From: Knoxdaviesia capensis
Taxonomy: Eukaryota; Ascomycota; Sordariomycetes; Microascales; Gondwanamycetaceae
Assembly (NCBI GenBank): GCA_001510575.1
Contig: LNGK01000010.1
Span: forward strand, 1,177,825 to 1,241,824
DNA: 64,000 nt
Direction: 5' to 3'
The notes under the pieces are model-generated. The model ran no database searches and was not told the DNA's origin. It worked only from the letters and a program-made list of their open reading frames with translations. Shown here in pieces: positions 10,193 through 20,100 of this stretch; positions within the stretch are counted from its first letter, which is position 1, and each line of letters opens with the position of its first letter. Position numbers and translations under genes: made by a program.

Positions 10193-11053
10193 CTAGTAGA
10201 CTTCCATCTCAACGTCAGCGCCATCGACGCGGCCGACCACAGGGGCATCCATCGGCTTCATCATCATCGACGTCTCGGCGGCAACCATGAAAGTACCGGG
10301 GCTGTCGAAATGGGGAGGGTTGCTCTTCAGGTTATCCAGAACGCCCTGGACGGTGGTGCTAACCAGTCGCCCCTGGCGGAGATCCTCAGAAAACAGGAAG
10401 AATCCCTCGGCAGATTCCACAAGGTACGACTGAAGACCCCGACTTTCGAGTTGCACAGTGACGCGAGACAGAGGGTAGTGGTTTTCGATGAACTTGGACC
10501 AGCCACGAGCGGCGGCTTGGATGTGTTCGTCCTCACTGATGCGTCTCCAACCAATGCCGAGATGGAGAGTGAAATCATCGACAATAGGGTGGTTAGACGC
10601 GTTCTGGCCGGAGCTGCCATTGGCCGGGGTGGTGGCCGCGGTGTTGACCGTGGAGAACTGGCCGGGGCTGGGCAGGGCGTGATGGTCGAGTCTCTGGGAT
10701 TTGCAGCTGCGGAGACGAGCCTTGGGACGGTATGAGTCGTCATCTTCCATGGAGTCCGAGTCATCAGTTGTCATTGTGTTGTTGCTGTCGTGTCCATCGT
10801 CGTTATCATCTCGAGAGCGCTTGCGGCTGGAAGAGGCCTGGGCCGCCATCCGGGAGGATTCAGCGCGAGCATAGCAAGGTCTCGGCTGGCGCGCGTAGAT
10901 CGAACGGTTGGTAGAAGTTGACACGTCCATTGGGAGGTCGGCGGTGGCCTGGTAGTGGGATGAAGATTGGGCAGGGAGGGCAAGAACCGGAGAAGAAACC
11001 ATGGGAGAGTTTCCGTAAAGGGCCATGGCAAAAGGATCAGAGAAGGGGATCAT
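10193..11053 (-). CDS. Conserved fungal protein of unknown function
   Basis: This is a single exon of 286 residues that I cannot assign to a named family. Its first half is disordered, with a basic/acidic segment (KRSRDDNDD, then MEDDDSY) that looks like a nuclear targeting and acidic region. The second half, from about residue 170, is compact, with WRRISEDEHIQAAARGW, FIENHYPL and a hydrophobic YLVESAEGFFLFSEDLR block. It has the feel of a conserved domain in Eurotiales proteins. The frame extends upstream to a GTG at 11089 but reaches TGA just before it, so I take the ATG at 11051-11053; the ATG nine codons further on is an alternative. A strong acceptor (CTAAC branch site and CAG) near 11137 suggests an intron in the 5' leader. 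Confidence 0.68.
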   Translation of the reverse strand: MIPFSDPFAMALYGNSPMVSSPVLALPAQSSSHYQATADLPMDVSTSTNRSIYARQPRPCYARAESSRMAAQASSSRKRSRDDNDDGHDSNNTMTTDDSDSMEDDDSYRPKARLRSCKSQRLDHHALPSPGQFSTVNTAATTPANGSSGQNASNHPIVDDFTLHLGIGWRRISEDEHIQAAARGWSKFIENHYPLSRVTVQLESRGLQSYLVESAEGFFLFSEDLRQGRLVSTTVQGVLDNLKSNPPHFDSPGTFMVAAETSMMMKPMDAPVVGRVDGADVEMEVY

Positions 11054-11162
11054 TCCGGCACGTGTAAGAATAGCAGGTGGGAGAGGCACGCTGCAAATCA
11101 GGAGTGCTGGGGTAATCTGGGGGAAGATTAGGGATCCTGTGAAGGTTAGTAGAGGTTAGAAC

Positions 11163-11179
11163 AAAAAAAAAAAAAAAAA
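11163..11179. repeat. Poly-A tract
   Basis: A run of about 17 A lies just upstream of the unknown protein gene at 10193-11053. On that gene's coding strand it is a poly-T in the leader or promoter. Confidence 0.85.
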
Positions 11180-12435
11180 GAGGCCAGACGTGCCGGGGTG
11201 GAGGCCGGCAAGTATGAGCTGAAAGTCGGAGAGGACGGAGCGTCAGGCCGGCGTTGAGGGTCGGGGGCTAAGGAGTGGATGGACCGGGAGGACGGCGGTA
11301 ACGAAGGTATAAGTGGGAGAGAATGAGAAGAAGAGAGTCACTAACACGCAACAATGAGAAAGGAAGGACGGGATAAGATGAAGTGACAACCGGGCAATAG
11401 AAGCCGGTTGATGAAGGGAAAAGGAACACACGGAAGGAAGAGCAGAGAGAAGAAGACGTGTGTTAGTCGTTAAAGCCAAAGGAAGAGACGAGAGGGAGGG
11501 AGAGAGAGAGAAAGAGAGAGAGGTAGAGAGGAAAGCAAGATGCAGAGAGGAGAGAAGATGAAAGGAGAAGAAAGATGATGGGAGAGAGAAAGGAAGACGA
11601 GAAGAAAGGTGAGAGGGCTAGGAAGAAAGAAAGGTCCGGTAGGAAGGGAAGGAATGGTTTAAGAAAAAAAGAGTAGGGCAGGTGCAAGTCTCAACGAGAG
11701 ACGAGAAGTACACCAGTAAGAAAGAACTGAACCGAGCGAGCGCGCGAGCCAGAACCAGAATTGCAAAAAAGAATGGCGACGACGGGAACTTCCAAGAGCC
11801 TGCGCGAGATCGGGGCCGAGACAGGGAATCCCAGCCGACTGTACTTGAAGTGGTAGCATGGAGTCAGCCGGGGGTACGATGCAGGGGGGGATAGGTACAA
11901 TAATCACTTGCAGCAGTACTGCATAGCATGGTGGATTCGCACGAAAAGAGCAGGTCAACTTCTCTATAAGCAGGTACCTTTGGTCTCAGGCTATGTATCT
12001 CGCTGAATCCGGTGGTAGCAGCTCTGGTCTCTTTGCTGTGGGTCGGGGGTATCTAATTCGGTGCAGTGGCGTACCAAGAAGGTTGACAGGGCAGGTTTAG
12101 TTGCTCAGCGAACTTTTTGACAAGACATTTGCAACTGCAGAGAGAGACGGCCCCATTAGACAAAAAGGGTTAAGCGCAATCTCTCGATATGCGGGCAAAC
12201 GCCGGCAATTCTTCCGATCCTGAGACGGTGAGGCTCTGACAGTGCGTGCAACAGTGTGTACTGTGTACAGATACTGGCTCAATTGGCGGTAGATTAACGG
12301 GAATAAACGGTGTTACAGCAGTGTGACACTGTCTTGCGCACATGTCGACCCATTCACAGTGTAGTACTGTGTGGCACTGTAACACCACACGGCCCTGACT
12401 AACAACGCAGGTGCTTGTTACGGTGCGGAGCACCT

Positions 12436-12452
12436 GAAAGCACGGTGCTTTC
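12436..12452. repeat. Perfect 17-nt palindrome
   Basis: GAAAGCAC, one central G, then GTGCTTTC form a perfect dyad. An AGGTGCT/AGCACCT inverted pair lies immediately to its left. It may be a dimeric factor binding site in the shared promoter region. Confidence 0.7.
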
Positions 12453-13291
12453 GCACGTTCTGCAATCGGCCGAGCTCAATTGGCCGCACCGATAAGATAA
12501 CGCGATAAAGCTCATCACGACTGTGACAGCGAGAATTCGGCAGCAGATACAGAATTCTATCGGCAAAACTCTCTGACATCCAGACGAAACACTGCCAACA
12601 TGGATCTGCAAGCGTTCTATTTTCGTAACCTTTCTTTTCCCTCCTTCAAACCCAGATTTGAGGCTTTTTCATCTTTCAACTTTAAACCCAACCCTAACCG
12701 CGGCTGTGTGGCGCAGGTTGTGGCGTAAACTGCAGCCTGCACGAAGTACCTTGTTGCGCGTACCCCCGCAAAACGATACTCCCGGGACTGACCGACAAGC
12801 TCAGTTACGTAGCCTTCCAGCAAGCATTTTTCTTTACCGTGATCCTTTGTAGTACGTATGCGCAGTGCAGTCCGTAATCCGTGCTTGAGCGTGCATCCTG
12901 ACTTTTTACCATCTTCACTCTGCATTTATGGGGTAACCTGCGTCATCTTTTGAGTCTGCCCTGTTCAAGCTGCAGCTTCCTTTTTCTTTTCCCTCTGCAT
13001 CTTCTTGATTTTCTTTTAATTGCCGCACTATCAACCTCTTCTCTTTTTCCGTATTTCTTTCATAATCGCACCGGCACTCTTTTCCATTTCCCCTCTTGCT
13101 CATCTTCGCCTCCCCTCTTATAATCGAAGTGGCTGGAGCTCGGATCTCTCCCCTCAAAGTTCATGTATCAACCGCCCTGGAGACACATCAACAGACCGAC
13201 GACCAGCAACGACATCGCACTTCGTTCTCGTTTCCTCACCTTGCGTTACCCCTAATCCCTCCCATAGTGAACCACCGCCCACATCGACACA

Positions 13292-15338
13292 ATGAGCTGG
13301 TGGTCGAACTCGGCCAATACGGCCCTCGATGAGCAGATCGACAAGGCTACGAGCAGCAGCCTGTGAGTTGGACCCAAATGGTTTCAAGATATGTGTGAGA
13401 CGACTTTGCTTCTAACACTTTTAATCTTGCTGTTGATGATCGTGTAGTGAAGATATTGCTATGAATCTCGAAATCTCCGATATCATCCGGTCGAAAACTG
13501 TCCAGCCGAAGGAGGCTATGAGATCGCTCAGACGCCGAATCGGAAACAAGAACCCAAACACCCAGCTAAGCGCTCTCAACGTACGATAAGCATCCGCTCG
13601 ACTCCTATATCGTGTCCCTGTTGCTCTTCCGGGCTGTTGGTCCTGCATCCGACTCTCCCGAAGCATCTTGTTTAGCATAACGTCCTATTCGGCTGCCTAG
13701 ATCACATGTGTACTAACAAGATATACCTTTGACCTTCCCGGGCCGGTTTCTTCCTTCTCCCCCTGATATAGCTTACAGATACCTGCGTCAAGAATGGCGG
13801 CGATCATTTCCTCAAGGAGATTGCGTCGAGGGAGTTCATGGACAACCTCGTGTCCCTGCTTCAAGCTGTCGGTGCCGCCGCGATCAACAATAACGTGCAG
13901 GAGAAGATCCTGGAACTTATCCAGTCCTGGGCCATCGCCACCGAAGGCCGCCCCGATCTGTCGTACATCGGCCAGGTGTATGCCACTCTCCAGCGTGATG
14001 GCATGAAGTTCCCCCCGAGAACTACGGTTGCCAGCAGCATGATCGATACCAGCGCAGTAAGTTAACCAGCGATGTTGCGGTGTGGCTGTGAACCTCACCA
14101 AGCCTCATTCTTTGTACTGACTCTCCGCACTTTTTCTGGCTTAGCCTCCTGAATGGATCGACTCCGACGTTTGCATGCGATGCCGAACCGCCTTCACCTT
14201 TACAAACCGCAAGCACCACTGCCGGAACTGCGGAAACTGCTTTGACCAGCAGTGCTCGAGCAAGCTCCTGCCCCTTCCCCATCTTGGAATCCAACAGCCG
14301 GTGCGGGTTGACGACGGATGCTATGTGAAGCTCACCGATAAGCGAAATGCCGGTGGCTCGCTGGAGCGACAGCCGACATATCCCCACAAGACTCGCAGCA
14401 CATCGGCTATGCAACCTCGAAATGCCCGCGTTGACGATGGATTCGACGAAGATCTCAAGAAGGCCCTCGCCATGAGCTTGGAAGAGGTCAAGGGATACTC
14501 AAAGGGATATGTCGTGCCCAAGAGCAACGCGCCCAAGTCGTCGTCGGACAGCAAGACAAACGGCGACTCCAAGACTGGCGGAGCGTCGCACGAGGACGAG
14601 GAGGACGAGGATCTCAAGCGAGCCATCGCCGCGTCCCTCGCGGATATGGAAGAACAGAAGGAGAAGCACTCAGCTGCTCTCAAGCAGTCGTCGGCTGGCG
14701 GTGGCTCATCGGGGGCGTTTGTGCTGCCGAAGAACGACTACGAGTTGACGATTGTCGAGGCCGAGAAGATCAACCTGTTTTCGACTCTGGTGGACCGTCT
14801 ACAGACCCAACCCCCGGGAACCATCCTCCGCGAACCGCAGATCCAGGAACTCTACGACAGCATTGGAGTCCTCCGACCGAAGCTGGCCCGGACATACGGC
14901 GAGACGATGAGCAAGCACGACACCCTGTTGGATCTGCACGCGAAGCTGTCGACGGTGATTCGGTACTACGACCGGATGCTCGAGGACCGGTTGACCAAGG
15001 CGTACGGCCAGCATGGCTTTGGTGGCTCCGCGTACATGCAGCCTCCATCGGCGCGGCCACAGTCGATGTATACGCCCATGGGCCCTCCAGCCAGCGCCAT
15101 GGACCCGTCGGCCCCGGCGGAGAACTTCTACACTGGCCAAGAATACACGGCCACGCCTTCGGCACCTCCTGGCCAGATGCACGCCATGTACGACAAGCGC
15201 GCCTCGATCGTAGCCCCGGTACCGGGAGGGTATGGCCAGCCCATGCGGACCCCGAGCTGGCCGGTGAATGCGGCACCCCCGTCCTTTGCGCCCAGCGAAC
15301 CTCCGGCTGGCCCATATCAGCACTTGCTCCAGCAACAG

Positions 15339-15373
<35 letters not shown>

Positions 15374-15896
15374 CCAGCCGTCTCAGCCCCCTCTGGGCCC
15401 TAGCCAGGCGGGCCCGGCATCACCTCCCCCCGACCCCCATACGGCAGGCTACTACTTCCACCCCGGTCAGCAACAGCACCAGCCCTCGCAACCTCCGTCC
15501 ATGCCTGTGCCCTCGGCACCCCCCATGCAGGCACCCCTGCAGCCCTCGTCTCCGCCGGAACAACCACCCCAACAAGCCCAAGCACCCTACCCGCAAGGCC
15601 CATCCGCCCCAATGCCGTCGATGCCACCCCCGGCAGGAGCGCCGGGGCCTGCGGATATGGCCTACTGGCCCGCTACGCCATCGGCACCGCCGGGCCCGCC
15701 GCAGGGGATGGAGCAGCAGGTTCCGGCCCCCGCGCCGTGGCAGATGGCCGCTGGTGGGTACAACGGATACATGCCGGCGCCGGGAATGTACCAGGCACCA
15801 CCGCCTCAACATCACCAGCAACAGCAGCAGCAGCAACAACAACCGCCGCAGCCGAAGCCGCAGCCGGTGGTGGAGGAAGCTTTGATTGAACTATGA
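13292..15896 (+). CDS. vps27: Vps27, ESCRT-0 subunit (VHS-FYVE-UIM)
   Basis: Exons are 13292-13362, 13448-13580, 13772-14056 and 14145-15896, giving 746 residues. All introns are GT-AG and all phases close. Vps27 binds PI3P on endosomes, captures ubiquitinated cargo and recruits ESCRT-I. The VHS domain spans about residues 8-140. The FYVE finger starts at 164, with WID at 167-169, RKHHCRNCG at 185-193 and RVDDGC near 217. Two ubiquitin-interacting motifs lie at about 264-279 (DEDLKKALAMSLEE) and 317-332. A helical GAT-like core follows, and then a long Pro/Gln-rich tail with poly-Gln. That tail holds four PSAP motifs, the kind that dock on Vps23/TSG101. The last four residues are LIEL, a clathrin-box-like end. 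The ATG gives MSWWSN, the usual fungal Vps27 start. Confidence 0.95.
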
Positions 15897-16799
15897 TACC
15901 TTTATATACAATTGCGTTTTTTATGTTATTTCTTTCCCCTTGTTCTTTTGCCTGTTCCCGGGTGAAGAATGGGGGGGTTTCGGAGGATGGCTGGGATGTG
16001 TGAAAAGATTACAGTACAGCATGGGTGGTTGTGAAGGGGCAGAGGGGGAGTGCCGACCAGATACTTACAGATAGCGGGTTCCGGAGAATGTCGTGCCATG
16101 GGAGACTTGCATAATATTCCATCCAACTGTGACTTTTTGCTGTTCCGTTCGGTGAATCCAGAGTAGTCGGGCGTGGTCGTGACTGTGCACATGCATTTCC
16201 CATCGCCACAGCCAGTCAGTCACAAGAGTGACCAGACTCGGTGGCCAAGATGGTGAAAGTGGCTCCCGCAATGGACAACCAATGACAAGGTCGGGACTGT
16301 CCACACTTTTGCGCAACGGTTGGCGGGAAATTCGCCGATGTCCTCCTCGAGGATGATCCACTGTGACGGACGGACTGGGATTGGAACCCCATTCGTGTTC
16401 AACTATGAACCATACATATATTCAGAGTGACTCACGGGCGATATACTCCGCGTGGACAGTACTGGAGGGATACACAAGCGCTAAGCCGGAGAGTGTGGCC
16501 CGCGGGGGGTAAAAGAAAAAAAAGAAAAATAATAGGATAGATAATACAGTAGAAGAGTTACAACAGGCTTGTGGTGGTGAAATGAGTGAAGTTGTGACGC
16601 TGAAATAAAAAAAATAAAAAGCCCCGATTTGTGCGTAGGAGCGAAATCGCCGTCATCGGCCGCTAGTGAGCCGGGATTCGACGGAATCTGCGGAACACTC
16701 TCACCCAAACGCCCCGATCGCGCTACTCTGATTCCCAATTCATAACTACCCAACACGCGTACAAAAAAAAAAAGAAAGATGCACTCGACGAACAGACAG
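15897..16799. other. Convergent intergenic region
   Basis: This lies between vps27 (+) and the membrane-protein gene (-). It holds A-rich tracts near 16510-16620 and 16765 and no coding signal. It is probably 3' untranslated sequence from both sides. Confidence 0.55.
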
Positions 16800-17667
16800 C
16801 TAAGGCTTTAACAGAGCCAAGAGGTGATCAAGAGTCGTGAGAAGGGACACCATCATCATAGCAAGGAGGACGACCGCGCCGAAGCCGAATCGGACCTCTG
16901 CCGGATCCAGGGGCTCAACACCGGCGGCCCAGACCAAGAAGGCGGCGACCAGTTTCGCGCACGCAACGATGGCGGCCTGCGTGTTCCTTGCGCAGAAGTT
17001 TGCCATCACCGCACACGCCACAGCCGGCAAGAGCACAATGATGACTGGACGGCCTTGCATGCTGTGGGCCTTGGGCCTGGTGTCCGCACCTGATGGCGGG
17101 GTGTCAAGGAGACACACAGTGCCCACGGACCAAAGAAGCGTGGACAGCGCAGTCGCCACCAGGAAGCCCGTTGGGGCGTACCCCTCGCGCGGTCGCCGGG
17201 GTATGCGGAGCGGGAAGTGCTCGTAAAAGTCGGGCAAAACCTCGAGTGCGCTTCTGCAAGCTCGGCGGGTGTTCGGTTCCTAGACAAACGATGCCGGCGG
17301 CGGGCGGTGAGCATGCTTCCGCGCAGGTCGAGCTCTTGGAAGATGCAGAGGGTTGGCATCTTTCACTTTCTATCTGCTAGAGGCGAGAGCGTGGAAGACT
17401 TACTTGGAGATTCGCCATGTTGTTCTCGTGGAAATTCGCCGGACTTGCCGATCGCGACCCAGATGCAAACAATGTCGCGGGTGTGAATACCGCACAACCC
17501 TCGGATCCGGATGATGATGTTGAAGGCGTCAATGCTTGAGAAGGCGAGCTTGGCGGAGAGTCAACCCATAAACCAGGAACATCACCACCGATGTCTAGAG
17601 GAACCTGCGAGACCAGAAGGCTTGATAGGAGATGTAAAAGTCGTCGATAGGGTTCTAATATGATCAA
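16800..17667 (-). CDS. Putative multi-pass membrane protein (two exons seen, 5' end uncertain)
   Basis: The downstream exon, 17279-16800, encodes about 160 residues with four hydrophobic segments (GFLVATALSTLLWSVGTV, then two more, then one ending in LLAMMMVSLL) after a charged FYEHFPLRIPRRP stretch. It has no start codon of its own and begins right behind a CTAG acceptor at 17280. An upstream exon ends at 17404 in CAA followed by GTAAGT. Joining them (intron 17403-17280, with a GCTCAC branch-like site) keeps the frame. The upstream exon is open to about 17667 and is Ser/Pro-rich. I found no ATG in it, so the true 5' end lies further upstream or in another exon. I do not recognise the family; it may be an organelle or ER membrane protein. 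Confidence 0.55.
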
Positions 17668-18294
17668 GGATGGCCAGGGCTAAAGCAACCCTAAGTGTGT
17701 GTTATTCTCACCTACATAGAGGTGCATGTAAGACAGTCAGAATGAATGAAAACTAAAGAAGATTAGATAAAGATTAAGAGTAAAGAAGTATGAAGGAAAG
17801 GCAAGGCAGTGAAGAAATCGACTTCTATGCCTACCACCCTCCTCCCTCCCTTTGTAGCTACCCATATGTGCAGCCATAGGTTTCAAGGAGAGGGAGAAGG
17901 AGGAGGAGATGGAATTAAGGAAGGAAATAGTAAGATCACTGATGAATAAAGAAGGAGTATGTATATAAAGAATCCAGGAAGGAAATGTGTAGTTATGAGA
18001 ACAAAGTATTAGTGAGAACACTACTCTGGCTTTCTGGCACTAATGTAGTGACGGAGAGAAGCTTAAAAAATTCTTTCGGTGCCTTAAAAAGGGGAATCCC
18101 GGGAATTTGTCCCCAATGTGACGGAATCTTGACTCACAAACCCACCACGCCTTCATTTAAAAGGGAGCTCTCTCCCCCCCTCCCTCTCTGCGTTTCTTCA
18201 TGAACTTCACACTCTCCCACAGCCAACACCAACCTCTCCCATCTCCGGTTAACTCAACATCGACGCAAACAAGCGAATACACCTTGCACCCACC
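17668..18294. other. Upstream region of the membrane-protein and phosphatase genes
   Basis: This is an AT-rich stretch between two divergent genes. The right end (18170-18290) is pyrimidine-rich and is the leader of the histidine-phosphatase gene. The missing first exon of the membrane-protein gene may be here. There is a GTGAGA donor-like site near 17711 on the minus strand, but I could not place that exon. Confidence 0.4.
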
Positions 18295-19189
18295 ATGGCC
18301 AACATGATCACCCTCCACCTCGTCCGCCACGCGCAGGGCATGCACAACATCCGGCCCGAGAACGAAGTGTTCCGGGACCCGGAGCTCTCCGAGCTGGGCG
18401 TCGCGCAGTGCGCCGCGCTGTGCGACGCCTTTGCCCCGCGCCACGCCGACCTGACCCACCTGGTGGTCTCGCCGATGCGCCGCACCGTGCAGACGTGCCT
18501 GCTGTCGTTTGCGCCCGCCGTCGCCGCCGCCGCCGACAGCAGCACCGCCGGGCCCGGCCTGCGGCTGCGCGCCCTCGGCGACTTGCAGGAGCTGTCCGAC
18601 CTGCCCTGCGACACCGGCTCGGAGCTGGCCGCCCTGCAGGCCCTGTACGCCGGCCACCCCGCCGTCGACCTGAGCGAGCTGTACCACGGCTGGCACGATA
18701 AGACGCTCGCGGGGCCGGCCGCTCCCGAGATTGGCGCGATCCGCGAGCGCGCGGTGCGGGCGCGCCGCCGGTTGCGCCAGATTGGCCGCGAGGACCCCGC
18801 CGCCGCCGCGCATATTGCGGCCGTCACCCACGGCGCCTTCTTGCACTTCCTGACCGAGGACTATTCCGGCCTCGGGCCAGAGCGGGGTAAGCTACAAATT
18901 CCCCCCCTGCTGAAATATTCTACCCTGTCGCATTCCTGAACTAACAGCCCGGACAGCCACCTCGTGGTCCAACGCCGAGCTCCGCACCTACGAGTTCGTC
19001 GACCCGGTCGGCACGGACTCCGACGAGGCCACGATCCGCGAAACCGACGAGAGCTGGCGCCGGCGCAACGGCGACACGCCCCGCCCGACACCGGAGGAGA
19101 ACGAGCAGTACCGCGCCCACTTCTACTCGCTGGTGCGGCCGTACCTGGAGAAAGCGTCCAGACTGCGCAGTGAGGGGCTGATTCCGTGA
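18295..19189 (+). CDS. Histidine phosphatase / phosphoglycerate mutase-like protein
   Basis: Exon 1 is 18295-18886 and exon 2 is 18957-19189, giving 274 residues. The donor is GTAAGC and the acceptor follows a CTAAC branch site. An alternative CAG ten bases earlier is also in phase. The N-terminal LVRHAQGMHN is the RHG catalytic motif, with His12 as the phospho-acceptor. A second catalytic His lies at about 179 in AAVTHGAFLHF, and SPMRRTVQT is the usual loop binding phosphate. The VRHAQGxHN form resembles the fungal Pmu1/YKL128C group, whose substrates are poorly defined, rather than glycolytic phosphoglycerate mutase. No signal peptide is seen, so a cytosolic place is likely. The C-terminal exon is hydrophilic, with TSWSNAELRTYEF continuing the fold. 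Confidence 0.85.
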
Positions 19190-20100
19190 GAGCGACTTGA
19201 TGTTTCGGAGTTTAGAACAGGACTCTTTTTTTTTTTTTTTTTGCATATAGTGATCTAGAGCTTGTGGAAGCATAGAAAGCGTCAAGAATAGATATAGACC
19301 GTCCATACACGATAATGCTGGCTTTGCGTGAACTCCAACGCAAATTCGGGTTCTTAGGGTCCAGCCCTTACCCCGCCATCTCTAGGGTTATGACGATTGT
19401 TTCTAGGGTCTAGACCCTTAGCCGCTCCAGCCCTGTCTCACAGCAGCCAATCAAACGCGTCATGGCTACCGCCCAATAAATCCCAGAGAGCGACTTTCGA
19501 TATTTTCTTCTTCCGTGTCTTGATATCTTGTCTCTTCGTAATATTCCTGCCCTTTTTGTGATATATTCTCTCATATGCTCTTGTCTTTGAAGCTTCATCT
19601 TCCTTATTTCCCTAATATAAACTGTCTCTGGCAATGTTCTTTGTTAATGACTTGACACGATCATGATGATGTAGGCAAAGTCTGTCTTGGCTGCCACTCG
19701 TTCGAACCTGCGCCGATTATCATCCCGGCTGAACTGCATGAACCTCTTTTTGTTCTTCTCCTCTGCATATGTGTTTCTATTATCCTACTGCTTCTCTTTC
19801 TCTGCATTGTTGATCCCTTCATCTACAAGTTCTACCGATCTGCTATTGTGTGGTTGATGCCGTCTGTTGTATCTGCCCGGCCCGGCTTGCTGTGTCACTC
19901 TGAACCTGAAGATTCTCCTTGGCCTATGACGATCCTGCTTTAGACGCTGCCCAAACCGCGGCACCGCCCGTCCCAGATTTCCAGATCTCGCACACCGATC
20001 TTCCCGACACACACACACAGCTACATGAAACTCAAACACCAACTGTCTCGAGCCTGAAATCCCGCGTGTGATCGTTCCTTTCGGTCACTAGCAAGCAGCC
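19190..20100. other. Promoter and leader of the disordered protein gene
   Basis: This follows the phosphatase stop. Several CCCTAA/TTAGGG words lie at 19354-19420, CCAAT at 19446-19450 and again near 19473, and a pyrimidine-rich leader runs to the ATG at 20101. I see no extra gene. Confidence 0.55.
19354..19420. promoter_or_regulatory. Telobox (TTAGGG) cluster
   Basis: TTAGGGT, CCCTTAC, CTAGGGTTA, CTAGGGTC and GACCCTTA lie within 67 bases, about 0.7 kb before the start codon of the disordered protein gene. TTAGGG boxes are bound by Tbf1-type Myb factors in yeasts. Use as a promoter element here is inferred. Confidence 0.5.

Larger units (their letters stand above)
11054..13291. other. Divergent intergenic region between the unknown protein gene and vps27
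   Basis: The left part to about 11.7 kb is extremely GA-rich on the plus strand, which is the pyrimidine-rich leader of the leftward gene. From 12.24 to 12.46 kb there is a cluster of CAGTGT/ACACTG words and a perfect 17-nt palindrome. From 12.9 kb onward a pyrimidine-rich stretch forms the vps27 leader. I see no additional gene. Confidence 0.55.

Noticed and set aside
11054..11089. GTG start for the unknown protein at 10193-11053
   Set aside because: GTG starts are not normal in fungi, and TGA lies in frame just before it. The ATG at 11053 is used.
19680..19740. tRNA-like GGTTCGAAC on the minus strand
   Set aside because: The bases on both sides cannot form a T stem, and no A box or acceptor stem is found.
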